Source: Clostridia bacterium (GTDB lineage: Bacteria > Bacillota_A > Clostridia > Christensenellales > Aristaeellaceae). From it: a DNA stretch of 10,958 nucleotides. Made by a program: the position numbers and the translations under genes. The stretch spans positions 1 to 10,958 of the forward strand of contig JAFQIF010000147.1 of the NCBI GenBank assembly GCA_017397695.1, written 5' to 3'. Shown here piece after piece: positions 6,285 through 10,958 of this stretch; position 1 is the stretch's first letter, and each line of letters starts with the position of its first letter. The notes beneath the pieces are model-generated. The model did not search any database. It was not told where the DNA came from and worked only from the letters and a program-made list of their open reading frames with translations.

Positions 6285-7328
6285 ATGGCTACTGAGCGGG
6301 GCAAAATCGTAATCATCGGTGCTGGACATGTGGGCAGCGCCATTCTCAATTCACTGCTGGGCATGAATCTCGCGAAGGAAATCGTGCTCGTCAATCTCGA
6401 CCGCGAGCAGGCGCTGGGCGAGGTGCTCGACGCCAGCCACACGCTCGCCTTCTCCTATGCGGCGGGCTGCGCCATCCGCGTGGGCGACTATGAGGACTGC
6501 CGCGACGCACAGATCATCATCAACACCGCCGGCCCGTCCATCCGTCCGGGCGAAAAACACGACCGCATGGCGCTGCTGGAAAAGAACCTGCAGGTCACCA
6601 CGCAGGTCATGGACGGCGTCACCCGCTATACCCGCGATGCCATCCTGATTCAGGTAACCAATCCGGTCGACGTGCTGACCTATTACTGTATGACAAAATA
6701 CGACTATCCGAGGGAGAAGATCTTCTCCACCGGCACGCTGCTGGATACCGCACGCTTTTGCACCATGCTCGCCGGCACGCTGGGCATTGACGCCAAGTCT
6801 GTCACCGGCTTTGTGCTCGGCGAGCACGGCGGCACGGCGTTCATCCCGTGGAACACGGTCAATATCGCAGGCATCCCGTTCGACCGCTTCACCGAGCAAT
6901 TCGCTCTGAAAGCGCCCATCGACCGCGAGCAGATGATCCGCGCGGTCAAGGCCAGCGGGCTGGACATCATCGAGCTCAAGGGCTATACCTCCTCCGGTAT
7001 TGCGCTGACCGCCTGCCGGGTCGTGTCTTCCATCCTCTTTGACACGCACGCCGTGCTGCCGCTCTCGGTCATCCCTCAGGGTGAATACGGCCTTAAGAAC
7101 GTGGCCATGAGCCTGCCGTGCATCCTTGGAGAAAAAGGCATTGAAAGAATCCTCACACTGCCGCTGGACGAGGACGCCGAGCGCGGCATGCGCGGCTGCG
7201 ACGAATACCTGCGCAGCGTGCTGCACGATATCGATATGGACACCGGCAAGGTACATAGAGAGGGCTGGCTGGGCGGCTTCCCGCCCCAGCATACGAATCC
7301 GGCGGCGGTCGGGCCGATCCCTTCATAA
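6285..7328 (+). CDS. L-lactate/malate dehydrogenase-family NAD(P)-dependent 2-hydroxyacid dehydrogenase (atypical)
   Basis: A 347-residue LDH/MDH-superfamily oxidoreductase, expected to interconvert a 2-oxoacid and an L-2-hydroxyacid in the cytoplasm. The dinucleotide fold shows at GAGHVGSA (12-19). Catalytic residues are present: Arg94, Asp154 and Arg157 in LLDTARF, and His181 in VLGEHGG. Departures from ordinary LDH are clear. The specificity position (Gln in LDH, Arg in MDH) is Ile86 in AGPSIRPG. The active-site loop is two residues longer (GEKHDR instead of GETR). The cofactor-ribose Asp is Asn37 (LVNLD). The fructose-bisphosphate-site residues Arg173 and His188 of Bacillus LDH are Cys159 and Thr174. 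A Gly/Pro-rich tail of about 30 residues follows the usual C-terminus. The start at 6285 is set by GGAGG eight bases upstream; an in-frame ATG at 6243 lacks such a site. No convincing promoter was found. Lactate is possible as substrate, but another 2-oxoacid is equally plausible. Confidence 0.88.
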   Translation: MATERGKIVIIGAGHVGSAILNSLLGMNLAKEIVLVNLDREQALGEVLDASHTLAFSYAAGCAIRVGDYEDCRDAQIIINTAGPSIRPGEKHDRMALLEKNLQVTTQVMDGVTRYTRDAILIQVTNPVDVLTYYCMTKYDYPREKIFSTGTLLDTARFCTMLAGTLGIDAKSVTGFVLGEHGGTAFIPWNTVNIAGIPFDRFTEQFALKAPIDREQMIRAVKASGLDIIELKGYTSSGIALTACRVVSSILFDTHAVLPLSVIPQGEYGLKNVAMSLPCILGEKGIERILTLPLDEDAERGMRGCDEYLRSVLHDIDMDTGKVHREGWLGGFPPQHTNPAAVGPIPS

Positions 7329-7359
7329 GAAAAGGAACGCTTTCGCGTTCCTGTTTCTT
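7327..7359. terminator. Bidirectional terminator between the convergent dehydrogenase and dipeptidase genes
   Basis: AGGAACGC-tttc-GCGTTCCT (7333-7352) forms an 8-bp stem flanked by AAGAAA on the left and GTTTCTT on the right. These extend the stem with one bulge and give U-rich tails on both strands. It fills the 29-bp gap and touches both stop codons, so each gene ends on it. Confidence 0.85.
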
Positions 7360-7963
7360 ATTCAATCGGAAAATCGTAATACACCTTCGGCGCGCCGCAT
7401 ATGAACGTGTAATGCCACCATTCCTCGACGTAATCGTCAAAGCCTGCGGCAAGCATGCCGCTGCGCAGCAATTCGCGGTTGCGTTTCTGCTGCGGCGTGA
7501 GATTCCCGTAATCATGCGAAGAAATCTTGGAAAACCAGTCGAACTCGCCGCCCATGTCCAGCTCGTTTCCCTCCGCGTCCGTCAGCGTCAGATCGACGGT
7601 CAGCCCGCGGGAATGGCCGGAATACACGGCAATGTATCCCTTGGGGAAGAGCTCGCTCTTGTCCAGCTCCGGATAGAACTCCGCCTTGGTCTTCACATCA
7701 TCCGGATCCTTCGCCCAGCGGACGAAGTGATCCACCGCGCGCTGAGGACGATAGGCGTCGTAGATAAGCAGATACAGTCCCTGTTTTTCAAACTCTGCCG
7801 CCGCCTGCTTCAGCGCCAACGCCGCTTCTTCCTTCAGTACGGATTTCGGCGCAAAATATCCATCCACCGGACAACCGACAAAATTGTGGTATCCAGCGTA
7901 GCGGATGTCCTCGCGGATAGACGGAATCACATCCTTGATATACACAAATCCTTCGGGAAGCAT
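7358..7963 (-). CDS. D-alanyl-D-alanine dipeptidase, VanX/DdpX family (peptidase M15D)
   Basis: Zinc dipeptidase predicted to split D-Ala-D-Ala into D-alanine. The 201-residue length nearly equals VanX. The zinc and catalytic set aligns residue by residue: Arg72 in YDAYRPQRAV, His117 and Asp124 in SGHSRGLTVD, and Glu181 with His184 in EEWWHYTF (VanX Arg71, His116, Asp123, Glu181, His184). There is no signal peptide, so it should be cytoplasmic. No vanH, vanA, vanR or vanS genes lie beside it, so a role in peptidoglycan dipeptide recycling or nutrient use is more likely than glycopeptide resistance. The start at 7963 has GGAGGG five bases upstream. The fhs terminator hairpin ends only 16 bases upstream of this start, so the transcript must begin inside or before that hairpin. 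The only -10-like box seen (TAAAAT, 8008-8003) lacks a good -35. Confidence 0.9.
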   Translation of the reverse strand: MLPEGFVYIKDVIPSIREDIRYAGYHNFVGCPVDGYFAPKSVLKEEAALALKQAAAEFEKQGLYLLIYDAYRPQRAVDHFVRWAKDPDDVKTKAEFYPELDKSELFPKGYIAVYSGHSRGLTVDLTLTDAEGNELDMGGEFDWFSKISSHDYGNLTPQQKRNRELLRSGMLAAGFDDYVEEWWHYTFICGAPKVYYDFPIE

Positions 7964-7978
7964 AAATCCCTCCGTAAT

Positions 7979-8001
7979 AAAAACCCTCCCCGAAGGGAGG
8001 G
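7979..8001 (-). terminator. Intrinsic terminator with UUCG tetraloop, downstream of fhs and just upstream of the dipeptidase gene
   Basis: On the minus strand, CCCTCCC-TTCG-GGGAGGG is followed by TTTTT. The C(UUCG)G loop is an exceptionally stable tetraloop. It most simply ends fhs transcription, 115 bp past the fhs stop. Its 5' arm CCCTCCC is also complementary to the GGAGGG ribosome binding site of the dipeptidase gene, so it could act as an attenuator for that gene. Confidence 0.8.
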
Positions 8002-8040
8002 CATTTTAGCGCATTCTACGTCCTTATTTCTATCAAGCAG

Positions 8041-8072
8041 AGCATCGGAGGGCCCTCCGCCCGAACGATGCT
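8041..8072. repeat. Nested palindromes in the fhs-dipeptidase spacer
   Basis: AGCATCG (8041-8047) pairs with CGATGCT (8066-8072). Within it lies the perfect 14-bp palindrome CGGAGGGCCCTCCG (8046-8059), so two folds compete. No U-tract follows on either strand. It resembles the compact palindromic units dispersed between genes in many bacterial genomes, but whether it is repeated elsewhere cannot be seen here. Confidence 0.45.
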
Positions 8073-8116
8073 GTTAGAAGCAAGGCGAAGCGTAGTGGGT
8101 ATGGGCACTGCCCGCA

Positions 8117-9793
8117 TTAGAACAGGCCCGTGATCTTGCCGGTCTCGTCGACGTCGATCTTCTCGGCCGCCGGCACCTTCGGCAGACCCGGCATGGTCAT
8201 GATGTCACCGGTGAGCGCGACGATGAAGCCAGCGCCCGCGGAAACCTTCAGGTTGCGCACGGTGACGGTGAAGCCTTCCGGCGCGCCGAGCAGCTTCTGA
8301 TCGTCGGAGAAGGAATACTGCGTCTTGGCCATGCAGATCGGATACTCGCCGAAGCCCAGTTCTTCGAGCTGCTTGGCCTGCTTCTTGGCGTTCGGGGTAA
8401 GCGCCACGCCTGCGCCGCGATAGACGTTCTTGACGATCGCCTCGAGCTTCTTCTCGATGCTGGTTTCCAGCTCATAGGCATAGCGGAAGTTGTTCTCGCC
8501 CTCTTCGCACAGGCGAACGACTTCATTGGCCAGCTCCACGCCGCCGTCGCCGCCCTTGCCCCAGACCTCGGAGAGCGCAACGTTCACGCCGAGTTCCTTG
8601 CACTTTTCGCGCACGAGTTCCAGTTCGGCCTCGGTGTCCATCGGGAAGCGGTTGATCGCGACCACGCAGGGCAGCTGATAGGTCTCGGTGATGTTGGAAA
8701 CATGGCGCAGGAGGTTGGGCAGGCCCTTGCTGAGCGCCTCGAGGTTCTCGTTGTTCAGGTCGGCCTTGGCCACACCGCCGTGATGCTTGAGCGCGCGCAC
8801 AGTCGCCACGACGACGACAGCAGACGGCTTCAGATTCGCCTTGCGGCACTTGATGTCCAGGAACTTCTCCGCGCCCAGATCCGCGCCGAAGCCGGCTTCG
8901 GTCACGCAGTAGTCGCCAAGGCGCATCGCCATGCGGGTCGCCATGATGGAATTGCAGCCATGGGCGATGTTCGCGAACGGACCGCCGTGAATGAACGCCG
9001 GGGTGCCTTCCAGCGTCTGCACGAGGTTCGGCTTGAGCGCATCCTTGAGCAGCGCAGCCATCGCGCCGGCAGCCTTCAGGTCGCCAGCGGTGACGGGCTT
9101 ATCGTCGTAGGTATAGCCGACGATGATGCGGGCGAGGCGCTCCTTGAGATCGGTGATGGAAGAAGACATGCAGAACACGGCCATAACCTCGGAGGCGACG
9201 GTGATGTCAAAGCCGTCCTCGCGCGGCACGCCCTGCATGCGGCCGCCCAGGCCGTCGATGACATTGCGCAGCTGGCGGTCGTTCATGTCCACGCAGCGCT
9301 TCCAGGTGATCTTCTTGACGTCGATACCGAGCTGGTTACCCTGCTGGATGTGGTTATCAAGCATCGCAGCGAGCAGGTTGTTCGCCGCGCCGATGGCATG
9401 GAAGTCGCCGGTGAAATGCAGGTTGATATCCTCCATCGGAACGACCTGCGCATAGCCGCCGCCGGCCGCGCCGCCCTTCACGCCGAAGACCGGGCCAAGG
9501 CTCGGCTCGCGCAGCGCAAGGATCGCATTCTTGCCGATCTTGCGCAGGCCGTCGGCAAGGCCCACGGACGTGGTGGTCTTGCCCTCGCCCGCCGGAGTCG
9601 GGGAAATGGCGGTGACCAGGATCAGCTTGCCGTCCTGGGCGTCCACTTCGTTGAGCAGATTGTAGTCGATCTTGGCCTTGTAGTTGCCGTAGAGCTCCAG
9701 ATACTTCTCATCCACACCCGCAACCTTCGCAATCTCGCGTATGTTCTTCATTTCGCACGCCTGTGCGATTTCAATATCGGAAAGATAACCCAT
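8117..9793 (-). CDS. fhs: Formate-tetrahydrofolate ligase
   Basis: ATP-dependent ligase that joins formate to tetrahydrofolate, giving 10-formyl-THF for purine synthesis and the one-carbon pool (or the methyl branch of acetogenesis). The 558-residue protein is full length for the monofunctional bacterial enzyme. It has the nucleotide loop [10 protein letters not shown] at 66-75, followed by [20 protein letters not shown], the family's most conserved block. Further typical stretches are [30 protein letters not shown] and [15 protein letters not shown]. The start at 9793 has AAGGAGG nine bases upstream. It is monocistronic as far as can be seen: promoter at 10160-10188, a leader of about 360 nt containing a ZTP riboswitch, and a terminator at 7979-8001. 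Expression should therefore rise when ZTP accumulates, the sign of 10-formyl-THF shortage. Other Wood-Ljungdahl genes are not in the window, so acetogenesis cannot be claimed. Confidence 0.97.
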   Translation of the reverse strand: MGYLSDIEIAQACEMKNIREIAKVAGVDEKYLELYGNYKAKIDYNLLNEVDAQDGKLILVTAISPTPAGEGKTTTSVGLADGLRKIGKNAILALREPSLGPVFGVKGGAAGGGYAQVVPMEDINLHFTGDFHAIGAANNLLAAMLDNHIQQGNQLGIDVKKITWKRCVDMNDRQLRNVIDGLGGRMQGVPREDGFDITVASEVMAVFCMSSSITDLKERLARIIVGYTYDDKPVTAGDLKAAGAMAALLKDALKPNLVQTLEGTPAFIHGGPFANIAHGCNSIMATRMAMRLGDYCVTEAGFGADLGAEKFLDIKCRKANLKPSAVVVVATVRALKHHGGVAKADLNNENLEALSKGLPNLLRHVSNITETYQLPCVVAINRFPMDTEAELELVREKCKELGVNVALSEVWGKGGDGGVELANEVVRLCEEGENNFRYAYELETSIEKKLEAIVKNVYRGAGVALTPNAKKQAKQLEELGFGEYPICMAKTQYSFSDDQKLLGAPEGFTVTVRNLKVSAGAGFIVALTGDIMTMPGLPKVPAAEKIDVDETGKITGLF

Positions 9794-9838
9794 AACAGAA
9801 TTCCTCCTTATGTTGTTTCCGGCAGCGTCTTTTCATAT

Positions 9839-9868
9839 AAAAAGGCGCACCGATGTTCTCAGTGCGCC
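9839..9868 (-). terminator. Riboswitch-controlled intrinsic terminator of the fhs leader
   Basis: On the minus strand GGCGCAC (9868-9862), an 11-base loop, GTGCGCC (9850-9844) and TTTTT. The 5' arm shares GGCG with the 3' end of the ZTP aptamer, so aptamer and terminator are mutually exclusive. It lies 46 bases before the fhs start. Confidence 0.9.
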
Positions 9869-9946
9869 CAGACGGTCGGCATCAAGCGCACATGTGCGCC
9901 GCGGTACTCCCTGTGGGTCGTCCCACTTCCGTCAGTCATACCGCTT
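9863..9946 (-). ncRNA. ZTP riboswitch (pfl motif) controlling fhs
   Basis: Aptamer that senses the purine intermediates ZMP/ZTP. On the minus strand: P1 GCGGTA (9944-9939) with TACCGC (9906-9901); the junction TGACTGACGGAAG; P2 GTGGG-acga-CCCAC (9926-9913); AGGGAG; a linker hairpin from the 14-bp palindrome GCGCACATGTGCGC (9886-9899); then GCCGACCGTCTGGGCG (9880-9865), the hallmark 3' element, with P3 GCC/GGC closing it. GACGG in the P1-P2 junction (9933-9929) is perfectly complementary to CCGTC in the P3 loop (9875-9871), the expected pseudoknot. The downstream terminator overlaps the P3 3' strand, so ligand binding should prevent termination (an ON switch). fhs is a known target of this riboswitch class. 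Boundaries are mine, by eye. Confidence 0.95.
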
Positions 9947-10153
9947 GCAGGCAGTGCCTGCCTTCCGGAAAACTCGCATTGCCGCGACATCTGTCGCTCC
10001 CTGCGCTTCTCCGCGCTCCGCCTCGCCCATTGCGTCCACAGGACGCGCTCAGCGCCGGCGCCATTTCCGAACAGCCCGGTATCATGATGATATCAGGTGC
10101 TCGCTGCAAGGATTTTTACTTGATGGAGACAGCAAAAAATGCTTTCCCCATAT
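9947..10153 (-). other. Structured 5' leader of fhs upstream of the ZTP aptamer
   Basis: About 200 nt of predicted untranslated RNA between the promoter and the aptamer. It holds a run of small perfect inverted repeats: TATCATGATGATA (10080-10092), GCGTCC-aca-GGACGC (10032-10046), GCGC-ttctcc-GCGC (10003-10016), GCGACA-tc-TGTCGC (9984-9997) and GCAGG-cagtg-CCTGC (9947-9961), the last abutting P1. None has a U-tract. I recognise no second riboswitch or T-box here and no ribosome-bound leader peptide. Confidence 0.5.
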
Positions 10154-10159
10154 AGATAA

Positions 10160-10188
10160 ATGATATCACGCACGCCAGGGTTCGTCAA
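10160..10188 (-). promoter_or_regulatory. Predicted promoter of fhs
   Basis: TTGACG (10188-10183), a 17-base spacer and TATCAT (10165-10160) on the minus strand. Transcription should start near 10153, giving a leader of about 360 nt that includes the ZTP riboswitch. Confidence 0.75.
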
Positions 10189-10249
10189 GTAGGATTTGCC
10201 CTTGCGCCTCCGACGTGCTCCCGCCGCCGTTCATCCGCGAATATTTTTT

Positions 10250-10272
10250 ACGAAAATTTCATATATTTTCGT
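10250..10272. repeat. Inverted repeat just upstream of the serC promoter, candidate operator
   Basis: ACGAAAAT-ttcatat-ATTTTCGT is a perfect 8-bp inverted repeat ending eight bases before the serC -35 box. The AT-rich 23-bp site has the size and position of a regulator-binding site, but the regulator is unknown. Confidence 0.4.
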
Positions 10273-10280
10273 TTTCTCCA

Positions 10281-10309
10281 TTGCAATAGATTCGTTTTTG
10301 TGCTAAAAT
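10281..10309 (+). promoter_or_regulatory. Predicted promoter of serC
   Basis: TTGCAA (10281-10286), a 17-base spacer and TAAAAT (10304-10309). The expected start near 10316 gives a leader of about 70 bases. It points away from the fhs promoter, whose -35 box is 92 bp to the left. Confidence 0.75.
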
Positions 10310-10322
10310 GGGTCAACAACTA

Positions 10323-10365
10323 GCCGAAAATGATTGATTTAGTAATCTATCCTGCAAGTTTCGGC
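10323..10365 (+). other. Stem-loop in the serC leader
   Basis: GCCGAAA (10323-10329) and TTTCGGC (10359-10365) form a 7-bp stem enclosing about 29 bases, with a possible inner GATT/AATC helix. It ends six bases before the ribosome binding site GAGGAGG (10372-10378). No U-tract follows. It may stabilise the mRNA or modulate translation; I do not recognise a riboswitch class. Confidence 0.4.
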
Positions 10366-10387
10366 AATATTGAGGAGGCTTATTTCT

Positions 10388-10958
10388 ATGAACCGTGTTT
10401 ACAATTTCGCGCCTGGCCCGTCCATGCTCGCTGACGAAGTGCTCGAAAAGGTACAGAAGGACCTGCTGTGCTATGGCAGTACCGGCATGTCCGTCATGGA
10501 GATGAGTCATCGATCTAAAATGTACCTGGAGATCTTCAACAAGACCGTTGCGGATTTCAAGGACGTGATGGGCATTCCCGAGGGCTATAAAGTGCTCTTC
10601 CTGCAGGGCGGCGCAACGCAGATGTTCGCCACCGTGCCGCTGAATCTCATGCAGGGCGGCAAGGCCGACTACATCGATTCCGGCAACTTCGCGCATAACG
10701 CGCTGGTCGAGGCCAAGAAGTACGGCGAGGTCGTCGTCGCCGGTTCCTCCCGCGATGACAACTACACCTACATTCCGCAGTATTCCCTCTCTCCGGACGC
10801 CAAGTACGTCCACATCACCACCAACAACACCATCTACGGCACGCGTTATGATCACGTGCCCGAGACCGGCGATATCCCGCTGGTGGCGGATATGTCTTCC
10901 AACATTCTGAGCGAAGTGTATGACATCTCGAAGTTCGGTCTCATCTACGCCGGCGCGC
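10388..10958 (+). CDS. serC: SerC, phosphoserine aminotransferase (N-terminal 190 codons; runs off right edge)
   Basis: Pyridoxal-phosphate enzyme of the phosphorylated serine pathway, converting 3-phosphohydroxypyruvate and glutamate to phosphoserine and 2-oxoglutarate; it can also serve vitamin B6 synthesis. The N-terminus MNRVYNFAPGPSMLADEVL is the family signature opening. Next come STGMSVMEMSHRSK (31-44), LFLQGGATQMF (70-80; GGATQ binds the cofactor phosphate), HITTNNTIYGT (142-152) and VADMSSNIL (166-174), whose Asp168 should contact the pyridine nitrogen. The window stops at YAGA, just before the expected Schiff-base lysine, so the catalytic residue itself is not seen. The start is firm: GAGGAGG nine bases upstream. 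serA often follows serC in Clostridia and may lie beyond the edge. It is divergent from fhs, pairing serine synthesis with one-carbon metabolism. Confidence 0.95.
   Translation, partial: MNRVYNFAPGPSMLADEVLEKVQKDLLCYGSTGMSVMEMSHRSKMYLEIFNKTVADFKDVMGIPEGYKVLFLQGGATQMFATVPLNLMQGGKADYIDSGNFAHNALVEAKKYGEVVVAGSSRDDNYTYIPQYSLSPDAKYVHITTNNTIYGTRYDHVPETGDIPLVADMSSNILSEVYDISKFGLIYAGA

Noticed and set aside
8702..10087. Plus-strand open frame of 461 codons across fhs and its leader
   Set aside because: It runs antisense through conserved fhs and then through the ZTP riboswitch; composition is typical of a shadow frame.
10116..10151. Eleven-codon open frame MGKAFFAVSIK on the minus strand at the start of the fhs leader, possible attenuator peptide
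   Set aside because: The ATG would be about two bases from the predicted transcription start with no ribosome binding site. There is no run of a regulated amino acid and no linked terminator, and the ZTP riboswitch already explains control.
10310..10387. T-box or other amino-acid riboswitch in the serC leader
   Set aside because: The leader is only about 70 nt, has no T-box TGGNACC-type sequence and no terminator; only a simple stem-loop is visible.

Overview
The window looks like a chromosomal housekeeping stretch from a GC-rich anaerobic Bacillota (class Clostridia; a Christensenellales- or Oscillospirales-like gut lineage is my guess). The reasons are strong AAGGAGG-type ribosome binding sites, near-consensus sigma-A promoters with 17-bp spacers, short U-tailed terminators, a monofunctional formate-tetrahydrofolate ligase behind a ZTP riboswitch, AsnA-type asparagine synthetase, and a two-HKD cardiolipin synthase. 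No species can be named from sequence alone. I see no phage, transposon, CRISPR, tRNA or rRNA signal.

Layout. Positions 1-3305 hold a potABCD polyamine-import operon read on the minus strand (potA at 3255, then potB, potC and potD; potD runs off the left edge). It is driven by a perfect-consensus promoter (TTGACA-17-TATAAT) with an inverted repeat just upstream. Positions 3360-5051 hold a monocistronic cardiolipin synthase gene with its own promoter and terminator. Positions 5084-6204 hold asnA, again with its own promoter and terminator. Divergent from asnA, on the plus strand, is a lactate/malate-dehydrogenase-family gene (6285-7328) whose active-site residues depart from ordinary L-lactate dehydrogenase. 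It ends against a shared bidirectional terminator with a convergent VanX/DdpX-type D-Ala-D-Ala dipeptidase gene (7358-7963, minus). Next comes a hairpin-rich spacer, then fhs (8117-9793, minus) with a long leader.

The clearest regulatory element is in the fhs leader. It is a complete ZTP (pfl-motif) riboswitch at about 9863-9946: P1, P2, a linker hairpin, the GCCGACCGTCTGGGCG P3 element and a 5-bp pseudoknot can all be written out. The aptamer's 3' end overlaps the 5' arm of an intrinsic terminator (9839-9868), so ligand binding should switch fhs on. The leader begins at a good promoter (10160-10188) and carries another roughly 200 nt of GC-rich hairpins before the aptamer. Divergent from it is serC (10388 onward, plus, cut by the right edge), with its own promoter and two inverted repeats.

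Functionally, serC (serine synthesis, hence the serine that feeds one-carbon units) and fhs (formate into the tetrahydrofolate pool, sensed through ZTP) sit back to back. asnA adds amino-acid synthesis, potABCD imports polyamines, and cls and the dipeptidase act on the envelope. Known parts explain most of the window. The less explained items are the divergent dehydrogenase, the structured leader upstream of the ZTP aptamer, the hairpin cluster between fhs and the dipeptidase gene, and the candidate operators.
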